This document shows, one piece after another, positions 18,188-26,482 of a stretch of 56,841 nucleotides of DNA. The notes under the pieces are model-generated. The model searched no databases, had not been told where the DNA came from, and saw only the letters and a list, made by a program, of their open reading frames with translations. Where the stretch lies: assembly GCA_001820875.1 (NCBI GenBank), contig MHRF01000001.1, positions 1 to 56,841 of the forward strand, written 5' to 3'. The stretch is from Candidatus Taylorbacteria bacterium RIFCSPHIGHO2_01_FULL_46_22b. Lineage in GTDB: Bacteria; Patescibacteriota; Minisyncoccia; Phycocordibacterales; DSPV01. Position numbers and translations under genes: made by a program. The first letter of the stretch is position 1. Each line of letters begins with the position of its first letter.

Positions 18188-18382
18188 ATGAACGTTCCTT
18201 GCAGACTCATCAAAGGGGAGCATGGTCTTGTGCTTCAAATCGCTGTAACAGAGGGGGTGACAGAAGCAGGAGTCTTGTTCCACACACTCGCTTCAAACCC
18301 AATCACGGCAACAATCACCAACAGTGAGTGGCAAGAACTCACATTACCCTCAAAGCTGACATTCACTGTGGAGAACGAATAA
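18188..18382 (+). CDS. small hypothetical protein (64 aa)
   Basis: Not recognised. 64 aa, Thr/Val-rich, probably beta, no membrane helix; it contains one Cys. A TTGACA with 17-nt spacer and TAGCGT lies upstream (18128-18156), a small GGGT/ACCC hairpin precedes the ATG, and a terminator follows within 25 nt. Those flanks are the main support. Confidence 0.55.
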   Translation: MNVPCRLIKGEHGLVLQIAVTEGVTEAGVLFHTLASNPITATITNSEWQELTLPSKLTFTVENE

Positions 18383-18402
18383 CCCCGCCCCTCTACGGAA
18401 AA

Positions 18403-18438
18403 CCGCCCGCGGCATTGCCTCGGGCGGTCTTCATTTTT
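18403..18438 (+). terminator. Rho-independent terminator
   Basis: Stem CCGCCCG/CGGGCGG (18403-18409 with 18421-18427) followed by TCTTCATTTTTAT on the plus strand, after the 64-aa gene. It converges with transcription from rplL. Confidence 0.75.
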
Positions 18439-18454
18439 ATACCGAACTTAAGAT

Positions 18455-18481
18455 TTATTTGAGAGCAACTTTTCCACCAGC
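18455..18481 (-). pseudogene. displaced relic of an rplL 3' end
   Basis: The minus strand reads AGGKVALK and stop, nearly identical to the L7/L12 tail AGGKVTLK, but with synonymous codon differences and an in-frame stop a few codons upstream. It lies about 215 nt past the real rplL stop, beyond a repeat element. It is very short, so homology is suggestive only. Confidence 0.4.
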
Positions 18482-18599
18482 CGTCGTCGCTCACTCCTCC
18501 TTGAGAATCTTACAGATTCTGTACACCTTGTGGATTTTTGATTCGCCTTCGGCTCTGAAAAACCTCACAAGGTCTTGCGCCGCTCCAAGCATTCGCGGC

Positions 18600-18670
18600 T
18601 CACCCTCGGTTCTCAACGCTCAGTCGCTGCTCTCCGATACGGGGAACTCTCGTTCCCCGACCCCCTCCCA
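18600..18670 (-). repeat. dispersed intergenic repeat, copy 1
   Basis: Minus strand: GGGAGGGGGTCGGGGAAC, a GGGGAAC/GTTCCCC hairpin, GGAGAGCAGCGA, then GCGTTGAGAACCGA. A second copy is at 42312-42392. Both lie just downstream of a minus-strand gene's stop, after an inverted-repeat hairpin. Confidence 0.6.
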
Positions 18671-18723
18671 GAGCCGGCGAGTAACCTTGAAATATTATTT
18701 CAAGGTTACTTTTCCGCCGGCTC
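18671..18723. repeat. long palindrome spanning the rplL stop codon
   Basis: GAGCCGGCG plus AGTAACCTTGAAATA (one arm) mirrors TATTTCAAGGTTACT plus CGCCGGCTC (other arm) with only small interruptions. One arm is the last 8-9 codons of rplL; the other follows the stop. It would form a strong hairpin at the mRNA 3' end and looks like a template-switch duplication. Confidence 0.75.
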
Positions 18724-19105
18724 CTTCGATTTTCTTCTTTAGGTCTTCTGCTTCCTCTTTCTTCATACCTTCCTTCAAAACTTTCGGTGCGCCATCAACA
18801 AGATCCTTGGCTTCTTTTAGTCCAAGAGCGAGTGCCTCTTTGACTACTTTGATGACTGCGATCTTGGTCGCGCCACCATCAGTAAGTTCAACGGTAAACG
18901 CTGTCTTCTCTTCGCCCGCTGCTGCTGCACCCGGTGCCGCCACTGCGACTGCCGCTGCAGATACGCCAAACTTCTTCTCGAGAAACTTCACCAAGTCATT
19001 CAGATCAAGTACGCTCATCTGTTCGATGGTCTCGACAATTGATTTGAATTTTGCCGGTGTCTCGACCGGAGCCGCAGCTGCCGGATTTTGTGTTTCGTCT
19101 GCCAT
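18695..19105 (-). CDS. rplL: 50S ribosomal protein L7/L12
   Basis: Stalk protein that recruits translation GTPases. 136 aa: N-terminal dimerisation domain preceded by an Ala/Pro-rich extension (residues 1-20), the Ala-rich hinge [20 protein letters not shown] (about 48-67), and the C-terminal domain [20 protein letters not shown] onwards with [20 protein letters not shown]. Ends AGGKVTLK. It follows rplJ by 12 nt, the standard order. The last codons lie in a long palindrome. Confidence 0.97.
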   Translation of the reverse strand: MADETQNPAAAAPVETPAKFKSIVETIEQMSVLDLNDLVKFLEKKFGVSAAAVAVAAPGAAAAGEEKTAFTVELTDGGATKIAVIKVVKEALALGLKEAKDLVDGAPKVLKEGMKKEEAEDLKKKIEGAGGKVTLK

Positions 19106-19117
19106 ACTAATATGTGA

Positions 19118-19606
19118 TTATGCCGACTTCTTTCCAGCTACCGCGTTGAGTGCGATAACCAGTCCCTGAATCGGCGAATTGATAATATTTACTACCTGTG
19201 CCAAGAGCACTTCTCGCGATGGAATCTCGGCAATGATAGTCATCTTTGCTTTATCAGCAAAAACACCTTCAAAAATACCGCCGAGAATTGAAAGTTTCCC
19301 TTCAAGTTTTTTCCCCACTTGCAGTACTTCACGTGCTGGCGCAAGCATATCTTTGCCATAGGCAAGCATCACTTGGCCGGTGAGTGAAGGAATTTCTCCA
19401 AATGAGTGCGCCGAAAGCGTTTTTGCCAATAATGTCTTTTTCACCGTAAGCAAGGTAACTCCAACCGCACGCATAGCTTTGCGAGCAGCAGTTACCTCTC
19501 CTACTGTCAATTTATTGAAGCCGGCAAAAACAACAGATTTTGCATCTTTCAATACCGCGTCAATCGCCTGTAATGCTTCTGCTTTTTGTGTTTTACTTTT
19601 AGCCAT
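19118..19606 (-). CDS. rplJ: 50S ribosomal protein L10
   Basis: Stalk base protein anchoring L7/L12 dimers to 23S rRNA. 162 aa. N-terminal QAIDAVLKDAKSVVFAGFNK and LTVGEVTAARKAMRAVGVTL match the rRNA-binding domain; KTLLAKTLSAHSFGEIPSLTG follows; the C-terminal helix is short. ATG at 19606. It is preceded by an L10-type leader with attenuator and a consensus promoter, so autoregulation by L10-L12 is likely. Confidence 0.96.
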   Translation of the reverse strand: MAKSKTQKAEALQAIDAVLKDAKSVVFAGFNKLTVGEVTAARKAMRAVGVTLLTVKKTLLAKTLSAHSFGEIPSLTGQVMLAYGKDMLAPAREVLQVGKKLEGKLSILGGIFEGVFADKAKMTIIAEIPSREVLLAQVVNIINSPIQGLVIALNAVAGKKSA

Positions 19607-19717
19607 TTATGAAACGAAAAAAGGCCTGTTAAGGCCCAAAGTCGCATCCGTCTTAAGACAGACACTCGACCCTCTGCAGGACTTACTGTTCGCCTGCGTT
19701 CTTTGGGCAATAAAAAG
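19607..19717 (-). promoter_or_regulatory. L10 leader RNA with attenuator terminator
   Basis: A leader of about 110 nt before rplJ contains several short paired segments (GCAGG/CCTGC, GTCTTAAGAC) and ends in a terminator GGCCT-TAAC-AGGCC followed by TTTTTT (19615-19637). Position and layout match the ribosomal protein L10 leader family, in which L10-L12 binds the leader to control its own operon. Confidence 0.75.
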
Positions 19718-19746
19718 ATATTACTCGATTATTCCACAGCTGTCAA
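19718..19746 (-). promoter_or_regulatory. promoter of rplJ-rplL
   Basis: TTGACA (19741-19746), 17-nt spacer, TAATAT (19718-19723) on the minus strand; near-consensus. Confidence 0.8.
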
Positions 19747-19752
19747 TTGAAT

Positions 19753-19786
19753 TAAAAATGATCGCCCCCGCGCAAAGCGCGGGGGC
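19753..19786 (-). terminator. Rho-independent terminator of the TPR operon
   Basis: Stem GCCCCCGCGC/GCGCGGGGGC with AAA-type loop (19764-19786), then GATCATTTTT on the minus strand. It follows the 183-aa ORF. Confidence 0.8.
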
Positions 19787-19799
19787 AGAATGGAAAACA

Positions 19800-20351
19800 T
19801 CAACGGACACACTGGATGAGGCTGCGGACAGCTTCGATAATCTCCGAAGAGATAAACACGGAAGCGTTCGTGTCCCCCACAAGTCCCGACCCTTTGTTTG
19901 GGAAATTGACCCAATCGTGTTCGCGATAAAACTTTCCCATGACACTGGTCAGAGTGTGGAGAATCCCAAATGCGCCACGCAGGTCTTTGGTAGAGAAATT
20001 GCAAGACCATTTTGTACAACTCAAAAGATCTGGGTGTACGACGACAGTCGAGACAATCCACGGGAAACCCCGCTGGCTAAGAGGCAATTGATCTGCACCT
20101 CGTTGCGGTTGATAAGAGATGTGGACAACAAGAATCGTGTCCATTTCCTCCGCCCCATTTCTCAAAGCGAGCGAAGGGGCCGTCCCCGCAAGATTCACTC
20201 CAGAGACCTGTACTGTCCGACCACTTTCAGAAGCCCACGGAGGACGACCGTGCGTATCGAGAGATTTCAATGATTGAAGTTGCTGAGACATCTGACGTCT
20301 TTGTGACGCCGACAGAGCGACAGGAGGTGTCAAGGTAAATGATTGTTTCAT
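19800..20351 (-). CDS. hypothetical protein (183 aa)
   Basis: Not recognised. I start it at ATG 20351 (MKQSFTLTPP) because GAAAGGG lies 7 nt upstream; the frame stays open 27 codons further. Residues 10-25 are Gln/Ser-rich (SASQRRQMSQQLQS), residues 85-115 look beta-rich (TILVVHISYQ, IVSTVVVHPD), and it has no membrane helix. It is last in a same-strand series behind the TPR and 56-aa genes and ends just before a terminator, which supports it being real. Confidence 0.6.
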   Translation of the reverse strand: MKQSFTLTPPVALSASQRRQMSQQLQSLKSLDTHGRPPWASESGRTVQVSGVNLAGTAPSLALRNGAEEMDTILVVHISYQPQRGADQLPLSQRGFPWIVSTVVVHPDLLSCTKWSCNFSTKDLRGAFGILHTLTSVMGKFYREHDWVNFPNKGSGLVGDTNASVFISSEIIEAVRSLIQCVR

Positions 20352-20469
20352 GGAGACCCTTTCAAGGTTACGGTCCATGCAGGAATTGCACGGTCCAAAG
20401 GGGATGTTGCACCAAATTGAGAATATGGTCAAGTCTTAGGGAATCCAACTTCTGACGTTCTTGCCAAGG

Positions 20470-20640
20470 TTACTGACCTTGTGCAGATTGAAGAGAGGGT
20501 TCCACCGTCTCTCCTCCACTCCAATACGTCACTGCAATAAGAATGAGAAAACCGACAAAAATAATCCCGAGAAATTGAAAGGACATACGAAAGAATGTCC
20601 GATCAAATAGTTTCAAAAATCGGCGCATTTGGTCATGCAT
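20470..20640 (-). CDS. small single-pass membrane protein (56 aa)
   Basis: 56 aa: basic N-terminus (MHDQMRRFLKLFDRTFFRMS), one membrane helix of about 20 residues (FLGIIFVGFLILIAVTYW), and a short polar tail. The ATG overlaps the TPR stop as TAATG, a typical translational coupling. No homolog is recognised. The N-in orientation is suggested by the positive charges. Confidence 0.65.
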   Translation of the reverse strand: MHDQMRRFLKLFDRTFFRMSFQFLGIIFVGFLILIAVTYWSGGETVEPSLQSAQGQ

Positions 20641-21353
20641 TATAATGTCCCTAACAATTGATTAAAGAATGTAGTGTTTCCAGTCTTCTTTTTCCCCTCT
20701 TCCGCAAGAGCACGAGCCTTCGTAGGGTTCTGTAGCGCATCGCGGTAGAACGAAAAGAGTTGCTCGTAGAGGTAAAGCTGGGGTGAGACTACTAGCGCGC
20801 GCTTGAAATATGTTTCTGCAGACGTGAAATTTTTGAGGTAGAAGCCATTGAGGAAACCTAGATTTCCCAAAATGATGTAGTTGTTAGGTGAAAGTGTGAG
20901 TGCATACTCCCATGCTTCCTGTGCTCCTGTATAGTCGGAAATCATTTGCCAAGTGAGTCCAACTTCTATCCACAGCTCAACAGAGCGAGGATTTTTTTTC
21001 AACGCCGTATTGAGATCTTTTAATTTGTTATTAAAGAAACTTTTTGCTTCTTCGGGGTAATCCTTCGGAAAGGCTATTGTCCTCTCGAGAACCGGAGCAG
21101 GGCCTAATGCTTCGATAGGAACCTCTTCTACATCCACCTTGCCTCCAGGGGGGATGACAAATTCGACACCTCCTATGTTCACCGTGGTAGTAGCATTATT
21201 TCCTTCCCCATCGTCAACGGGACCTCTAAAAAAAGATTCTTGGTTGAGTACATACCAACCCAACCCTCCAAGTGCAAGTAAAAAAAGGGTGATTCCAATC
21301 ACCAGAGGCTTTTTGTTTTTGTTCTCTTCTGTAATTTTTGTTTCGTTTTCCAT
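20640..21353 (-). CDS. membrane-anchored TPR protein
   Basis: 237 aa from ATG 21353. A polar N-terminus is followed by a membrane helix (about 17-37, PLVIGITLFLLALGGLGWYV). Then comes a short linker with VNIGGVEFVIPPGG, and tetratricopeptide-like repeats from about residue 110 (LNTALKKNPRSVELWIEVGL; YALTLSPNNYIILGNLGF; FKRALVVSPQLYLYEQLF). Probably a scaffold outside the membrane. The start is fixed by a promoter whose -10 lies 7 nt upstream. Overlaps the 56-aa gene by one base. Confidence 0.8.
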   Translation of the reverse strand: MENETKITEENKNKKPLVIGITLFLLALGGLGWYVLNQESFFRGPVDDGEGNNATTTVNIGGVEFVIPPGGKVDVEEVPIEALGPAPVLERTIAFPKDYPEEAKSFFNNKLKDLNTALKKNPRSVELWIEVGLTWQMISDYTGAQEAWEYALTLSPNNYIILGNLGFLNGFYLKNFTSAETYFKRALVVSPQLYLYEQLFSFYRDALQNPTKARALAEEGKKKTGNTTFFNQLLGTL

Positions 21354-21360
21354 GAAGCAC

Positions 21361-21389
21361 ATTATAGGATGGGCTTACCTCTAATGCAA
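21361..21389 (-). promoter_or_regulatory. promoter of the TPR operon (leaderless)
   Basis: TTGCAT (21384-21389), 17-nt spacer, perfect TATAAT (21361-21366), then 7 nt to the ATG on the minus strand. Confidence 0.75.
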
Positions 21390-21415
21390 AACCGCCCCCA
21401 AAAGGGGGCGGTTTT
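21388..21415 (-). terminator. terminator of the surface-protein gene
   Basis: AAAACCGCCCCC/GGGGGCGGTTTT stem with a 4-nt loop, ending in TTTT on either strand. It follows the surface-protein stop by about 50 nt and overlaps the -35 of the TPR promoter. Confidence 0.85.
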
Positions 21416-21463
21416 GAAGCCTTCCTACTCACACTAGGTGTGTGAGTAGGATCACAAGATGGC

Positions 21464-24400
21464 TTAGTTCGAACGAGTCTGCGTGATACCCGAGCTCGGG
21501 AGACCTGGGAGACCAAAACCGTTGGTCCAGTCAGTGTCAACCAAGGCAGAGGTCGTTGTGGAGTTTGGAGACCACACAAAGTTCTGCGCAAGTGTCATAG
21601 CAGTAGATGTTGCCAAGAACTGCTGAGCTGTTGACGATGATTGACCACTGTTTGAGTTACAGGTCGGAGCCACTGTCGTGCTGTCGTAATCACAGAAGAC
21701 GAGCAGTGGAGGAGCTGATGGGAACGCGCTATCACCCGTAAGAGTTGTAGTGAGTGACCATGAGGCACCTGAACCAGTACCACCCGTCGAGCGAACCTCG
21801 AAGTATCGAGTCTGACCAGCAGGCACTTCAATGAAGGTCGCTACAGCCGCACTTGTCTGCGGAGTGATTGACACTGCAGTCAAGGTCGGTGCAACGTTGC
21901 TCGCGCTCAACTGACCGCCAGAGCTCACACCTGAAATCGGTTGTGAGTACGAGCTGTCAGAGAATCCGAACACGTTAACTCCTGTTGGGAATGCTGCGTA
22001 GTTCGTTGATGACGTAGCAACGGTGAAGTTAATTTCAGCAATGCTGATTGAACCTGCGCTGCCTGCCGTTACCTTGAACCGTAAGAGCTTGTTATCAGCC
22101 GCACCACTTGACCCAAGAGTATCTAGAGCAAGGGTTGGGTATGACTTGAAGACACGAGCTCCTGCAACCGCAGTACTACCAGTTGAGTTGATCGTAGCGC
22201 CTGAGCCGACACCAGTACCATAGGTATTAGTGTTGCTTTCTACGTTAACCGCAACCAAGTGACCGCTGACGTTAACCGCTTCTGAAGAACCGATTGCCGA
22301 CAAATTACCTTTGATGGTAATCGTCTTGTCAGTGTCTTTAGGAAGGCTAACTGGGCTGGTGAGGGTCGAAGTTGCAAGAACATTCGAACCGGTAAAGACT
22401 GCTGTACCAACTTGAGTTGCACCATCCCACAGAGTTACTTGAACGAGATCAGAAGAAGAACTTGAAGCGGTATTGGTAAGTCTCAAACCAATTCGCTGAA
22501 GGTTGATAGAGTCGTTCGTCGCGCGGAATTTAGCGACACCAAGAGTGACACCTGTTGCACCAGCTGAAGTGATAGTGTAGCCAGGACTTGAAGCATCGGT
22601 TGATACTGCAAGTGACGCTGTGCCAACTGTCATCGCTGCGCCTGTGCCAGCTCCTGTCGGGGTAACGGTTTGTGATGATGTCACACCAGTAACCGAGGTT
22701 GCCCAATCAGTCAGAACGTCTGTTGACGTCATTGACCAAGTGAAGGCACCTGTAGCCGCTGATGAGATGTTACATTTCACTCCAACGGTCTTGATTGTCC
22801 CTTTTGCAACAATAAGAGCGCTGTCAAGTGTGAAGCTTTCCGCGCCAGCATTTGCCGCTGTCGGGTTGATCACATTTGAACCAGTGTTCAGAGGAGTTGC
22901 TCCATCGAAGAGCTGACAACCGCTGACCGTGGTGTACGTACCTGCTCCTGCAGTAAGCGTAAGAGGAACGTTTGAGAAGCGTACATCCTCACCTGACTGT
23001 GAAGCGTCAAACTGGAGGTTCGTGAACAAGTGTCCAACGGTACCCGCAATAACAGCCTGTGCAGCAGGATTTGCTGACGCAGTAACGACAAGATCTGCTG
23101 TGCGGATAGTCATCGGGTTCATCGTCACAAGACCGATACCTGACAAGCTGATTGCATTGCCAGTTGTCTGACCAGTGATTGTTGTCCATCCAGATGATGG
23201 AGTGGTTGAAGCCGTAAGAGTGTCACCATTTGTTGAATCGACATCAATCTTACCTTTGAGGGTATAAGTTTGTTTGCCGAGTGGGAATGTGATGGTGTCG
23301 GTGAAGGTAACTCGCTGATGAGTTCCTGCGACATCGGTTGCATCAACTGGACCTGCGACTACTGCACCATTTCCATCAACAAGTGAAACACTTGTGAGGA
23401 GACGGGTCGTAGCATCTGCACTACCGAAGTTGAATTCGAAGATTGTTGATTGAACCGAGATTGCTTCACCTTTGAGATCAGTGGTGAAACCACCGAGTGA
23501 TTGATTCGGAACATTCACCGCAACATTCTGCGCAGCAACGCTAACTGCGTTGGTGACTGTGGTCACTGAACCCGCAGAAACGGTGATAGTTGAACCGCTA
23601 AACCACGGAGTTCCAGCTGAACCTGAAGTGGTGCCATCCGAAGTGATGAACTGTGAAGCGGTAGTTGCAGCAGAAGCCGTATTTCCACCTGGGACTGGGG
23701 TGATTCCATACATGAAGGTCTCACCTGACACATAGAGATCCGTGGTCTTGTAGATGTCGAACTGTACCGTTCGAGCTGCAGAGCTCGAGCCGACAAAGTC
23801 TCCTTCTACAAATATATCTTTCGAGAATCCTTTGGAGATGACGATACCTGAACCGAAGTTAGTTGTGTAGTACTTGCCGTCGGCCGAAAGGGTCGTCGGG
23901 TACTTCACTCCATCAACTACAGTTGTGATGTTCGCCAAATCTCCTGCTGATGCTGAACCAGACTGGTTCCAGCGGATTGAACGAATTCTGATGTCTTCGT
24001 TCGAACCAGCAAGAACGCGGATACCCGCGAATCGGAATCCAGTCGTACCAATGTTCTGGCTTGAAGCTACGTTTGGATCAAAAGATGAAACGTAGGTCGT
24101 TGCTGAACCGAGTACTAGGGTTCCGTTGATGACCTGACCAGTACCGGTGATTGGCAATGAGCCAACTACTGGAGCGCTGGTGTTGATTGAAGTCACCTGG
24201 AAAGCCGGTACCTCACCTGCATGAAGTGCAAGAGTTGCGATTACTGCCATGTTGCCACCAATCGTCAAAGTTCGGCTTGTGCCTGCTTTGATGACGAACG
24301 GTTCACCAAGACTTGCTTGATGATTTGAGTTCAAGGTCTTTGCAACACCGATCTGGATTCCGTTCTCATCCAAGAGAACGACACCAGCAAAGCTAACATC

Positions 24401-25045
24401 TTGGGCAGGACCCACACGAGTTACTGTTACTGAATTCACAGTCACGTCGGATGCACCGGCCGTAAGTGTGAAGGTAGTGAACGGAACGCGTGAAGCACTT
24501 CCCGGAGCCAACTGCGGAGCTGGCTGTGTAGCTGCTGAAACTGCGAGTGTTGATCCAGCTGGAGGAACAGTTGTTCCGCCAGTTGTTCCGCCAGTCGTGC
24601 CGCTCATCGAATTGAGAGCTGCGCGAGAGATCGGACCGACAAATCCTGCAGCAGGAGAAATACCTGATGCGGCTTGCCACTTAATAACTGCAGCTTTTGT
24701 GAGTGCTCCAAAGTATCCCATCGAAACGCCCGCAGGCATGGTGAGATAACCTTTTGACACTAGAATCTGTTGTAATGCAGTAACATCCGCACCGGTTGAT
24801 CCGATGGTGAGGTTAGCACTAAAGACGTGACCTGAAGCTGAAGAGCTGCTACCACCTTGTACTGTTGAAAGTTGTGATTGCAGACCTGCAATTGTCGACA
24901 ATAGACTATTGATCTGTGCGGTGAGTTCCTCAATAGTTGCTGCTTGAGCTGGTGACACTGCGCCACCAACCACAAAAGCAAGAGCCATTGTGATACCCAA
25001 CGCGATCGCGACGAACTGCTTCGTTTTTGATTTTGTTGAATTCAT
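21464..25045 (-). CDS. large secreted surface protein with peptidoglycan-binding domain
   Basis: 1193 aa from ATG 25045 (MNSTKSKTKQF); the frame opens six codons earlier. Signal peptide about 1-36, hydrophobic core FVAIALGITMALAFVVGGAV, cleavage near AQAA. Residues about 37-60 form a short coiled coil (IEELTAQINSLLSTIAGLQS). A PG_binding_1-type domain spans about 75-150 (LTIGSTGADVTALQQILVSK, then GYFGALTKAAVIKWQAASG). The remaining 1000 residues are Ser/Thr/Gly/Ala/Val-rich beta modules, with almost no Cys except near the C-terminus. The composition is typical of S-layer-like or adhesin proteins common in Parcubacteria. A long structured 5' leader and a strong terminator suggest high expression. 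Probably the main envelope protein, held by the cell-wall-binding domain. Confidence 0.85.
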   Translation of the reverse strand: MNSTKSKTKQFVAIALGITMALAFVVGGAVSPAQAATIEELTAQINSLLSTIAGLQSQLSTVQGGSSSSASGHVFSANLTIGSTGADVTALQQILVSKGYLTMPAGVSMGYFGALTKAAVIKWQAASGISPAAGFVGPISRAALNSMSGTTGGTTGGTTVPPAGSTLAVSAATQPAPQLAPGSASRVPFTTFTLTAGASDVTVNSVTVTRVGPAQDVSFAGVVLLDENGIQIGVAKTLNSNHQASLGEPFVIKAGTSRTLTIGGNMAVIATLALHAGEVPAFQVTSINTSAPVVGSLPITGTGQVINGTLVLGSATTYVSSFDPNVASSQNIGTTGFRFAGIRVLAGSNEDIRIRSIRWNQSGSASAGDLANITTVVDGVKYPTTLSADGKYYTTNFGSGIVISKGFSKDIFVEGDFVGSSSAARTVQFDIYKTTDLYVSGETFMYGITPVPGGNTASAATTASQFITSDGTTSGSAGTPWFSGSTITVSAGSVTTVTNAVSVAAQNVAVNVPNQSLGGFTTDLKGEAISVQSTIFEFNFGSADATTRLLTSVSLVDGNGAVVAGPVDATDVAGTHQRVTFTDTITFPLGKQTYTLKGKIDVDSTNGDTLTASTTPSSGWTTITGQTTGNAISLSGIGLVTMNPMTIRTADLVVTASANPAAQAVIAGTVGHLFTNLQFDASQSGEDVRFSNVPLTLTAGAGTYTTVSGCQLFDGATPLNTGSNVINPTAANAGAESFTLDSALIVAKGTIKTVGVKCNISSAATGAFTWSMTSTDVLTDWATSVTGVTSSQTVTPTGAGTGAAMTVGTASLAVSTDASSPGYTITSAGATGVTLGVAKFRATNDSINLQRIGLRLTNTASSSSSDLVQVTLWDGATQVGTAVFTGSNVLATSTLTSPVSLPKDTDKTITIKGNLSAIGSSEAVNVSGHLVAVNVESNTNTYGTGVGSGATINSTGSTAVAGARVFKSYPTLALDTLGSSGAADNKLLRFKVTAGSAGSISIAEINFTVATSSTNYAAFPTGVNVFGFSDSSYSQPISGVSSGGQLSASNVAPTLTAVSITPQTSAAVATFIEVPAGQTRYFEVRSTGGTGSGASWSLTTTLTGDSAFPSAPPLLVFCDYDSTTVAPTCNSNSGQSSSTAQQFLATSTAMTLAQNFVWSPNSTTTSALVDTDWTNGFGLPGLPSSGITQTRSN

Positions 25046-25107
25046 ACGATTAATATCTAACAATAATTATTTTTCTTTTTTGATTTATTCAAAAAGAAAA
25101 ATTGCGT

Positions 25108-25153
25108 GGAACAGTTGAGATCGGCTTCGACACTTGCCTTACTTTACTGTTCC
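25108..25153 (-). promoter_or_regulatory. structured 5' leader of the surface-protein mRNA
   Basis: Minus strand: GGAACAGT (25146-25153) pairs with ACTGTTCC (25108-25115), enclosing a GGC-AAGTGTCGAA-GCC hairpin. It lies in the 135-nt untranslated leader. It may stabilise the message or regulate it; it matches no riboswitch I know. Confidence 0.45.
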
Positions 25154-25186
25154 GGTTAATAACCAACTTTTTTACACGGCGATTCA

Positions 25187-25214
25187 GTTATAACACTAAA
25201 CACCGTGGTCTCAA
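25187..25214 (-). promoter_or_regulatory. probable promoter of the surface-protein gene
   Basis: TTGAGA (25209-25214), 16-nt spacer, TATAAC (25187-25192) on the minus strand. The region 25215-25480 upstream is non-coding and AT-rich, and holds a TTTGACAATTTAAT box (25343-25356) shared with the 23S leader. Confidence 0.5.
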
Positions 25215-25483
25215 CCCAAATCTTTCAATCTCCTCTCGACAAAGAAATTAAAAGTTAGTTGACTAGAATTTAGACCGAGTTACATTCTTTTGGCGACCAA
25301 AAAGGGATAAGGAAATCCAGTTATTTTTTTCTTCTATTTCTTATTAAATTGTCAAAGTTCCTGTCATTCAGGAAGACGGAACCTGCCTCGTAAAATTACC
25401 AGGTACGGCTAAACCGTATGTAGTGCCTGCGTAAGATTATATATTCCTTAGGGAAAGCTGTAAAAGGAAAATGTGGATAACTA

Positions 25484-25509
25484 GCAAAAAAACCCTTATC
25501 TCACAAGGG
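25484..25509 (-). terminator. terminator of the wHTH gene
   Basis: CCCTT/AAGGG stem with 7-nt loop, followed by seven T on the minus strand; about 105 nt past the stop at 25615. The stem is only 5 bp. Confidence 0.55.
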
Positions 25510-25614
25510 CAGATGCTAATTATTCATTTATACCTTTTTGTGGCATCCGCTAGCAGTAAAAACTTCCTAGTGACTTATCACAGGTTCTCATAAAAGGGTT
25601 ATAAAGTCAACGAC

Positions 25615-26460
25615 CTAGGGCTTTACAGGAGACTCCCCATTCTGTATAGGTAGAAAGTACTTACTCCATCTTCGATCCCCCTCCTTTTTTATCATGTCCG
25701 TTTGGACCAAAGAGATAAGCTCTCTTTGTATAGTTTTCTCACTCACCCCTTCAATAACATAGAGAAAATCTTTAACACTAAGTTTTCTACCTGTCCTTAA
25801 TAAATCCATAATCTTAGTCCTACGTTCAGATTTAGAAATTGTGTTATTTATTGACGATACTTGAGAAATCCTATCAATAGGTAGTTTCAAGACTGTCTTT
25901 TTGTCATCTAACTGTCTTTTATGTCCTTTAGTGTCCTTTATAAAGGCCTCTAACCTATCGTTTGCATTTAAATAAACACCTGTGCGCCTATCTTCTTTTA
26001 TCGCAGATCCAAGTAATATATCCGCAGTACGCGATACTGAATCTTCTAATGGATTCTTCTTTTTCATTTTTTCCGATATCAAAAGCAATCTGCTTATTTC
26101 ATTAGAAAGTAAGCGGTAATTCATAAGTGAAATCTGTTCAGAAAGAAGAGAAACCTCCAAAAAAGACAGGAGCTCAAGTGTTCTTTTGGTGAAACCCAGC
26201 GTAAAATGGTCATCTTCAAATGCTGTAAGAGGTGATACTAGTATAAAAGACAATATCTCAACTGACAGTGTCCTGATTTTATTTTTTAAAGGATTTGTAT
26301 CGGACATCAAATCAGTAACCAAAAAGACAGCTGCAGCTAATCTCTCTGTCTTTCGATGCATGAATATAAAATCAGCTTTCAATTCAGGGACATACTTCTC
26401 TAACTTATTTTGTCCTAAAGATATGTCTTTTATAGATTCTTTTTGTTTTTCTATGTCCAT
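25615..26460 (-). CDS. hypothetical protein with C-terminal winged helix
   Basis: 281 aa. The N-terminal two thirds is helical with no recognised domain (residues 1-150). Residues about 215-270 look like a DeoR/DprA-type winged HTH: RRTKIMDLLRTGRKLSVKDF, then VSEKTIQRELISLVQTDMIK and the wing KKEGDRRWSKYFL. Probably a DNA-binding regulator. Low GC and AAA/GAA-rich codons resemble its flank more than neighbouring housekeeping genes. It is divergent from ftsK, and a 9-bp inverted repeat lies in the shared upstream region, a candidate self-operator. Confidence 0.65.
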   Translation of the reverse strand: MDIEKQKESIKDISLGQNKLEKYVPELKADFIFMHRKTERLAAAVFLVTDLMSDTNPLKNKIRTLSVEILSFILVSPLTAFEDDHFTLGFTKRTLELLSFLEVSLLSEQISLMNYRLLSNEISRLLLISEKMKKKNPLEDSVSRTADILLGSAIKEDRRTGVYLNANDRLEAFIKDTKGHKRQLDDKKTVLKLPIDRISQVSSINNTISKSERRTKIMDLLRTGRKLSVKDFLYVIEGVSEKTIQRELISLVQTDMIKKEGDRRWSKYFLPIQNGESPVKP

Positions 26461-26482
26461 AATGTCTATTAGAAAAATCGGC

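Noticed and set aside
19380-20273. 297-codon plus-strand ORF
   Set aside because: It lies antisense to rplJ and its leader and promoter and to the 183-aa ORF; composition is not protein-like.
25481-25614. Possible CRISPR or repeat array in the AT-rich gap
   Set aside because: No regularly spaced repeats are present anywhere in the window and no cas genes were seen.
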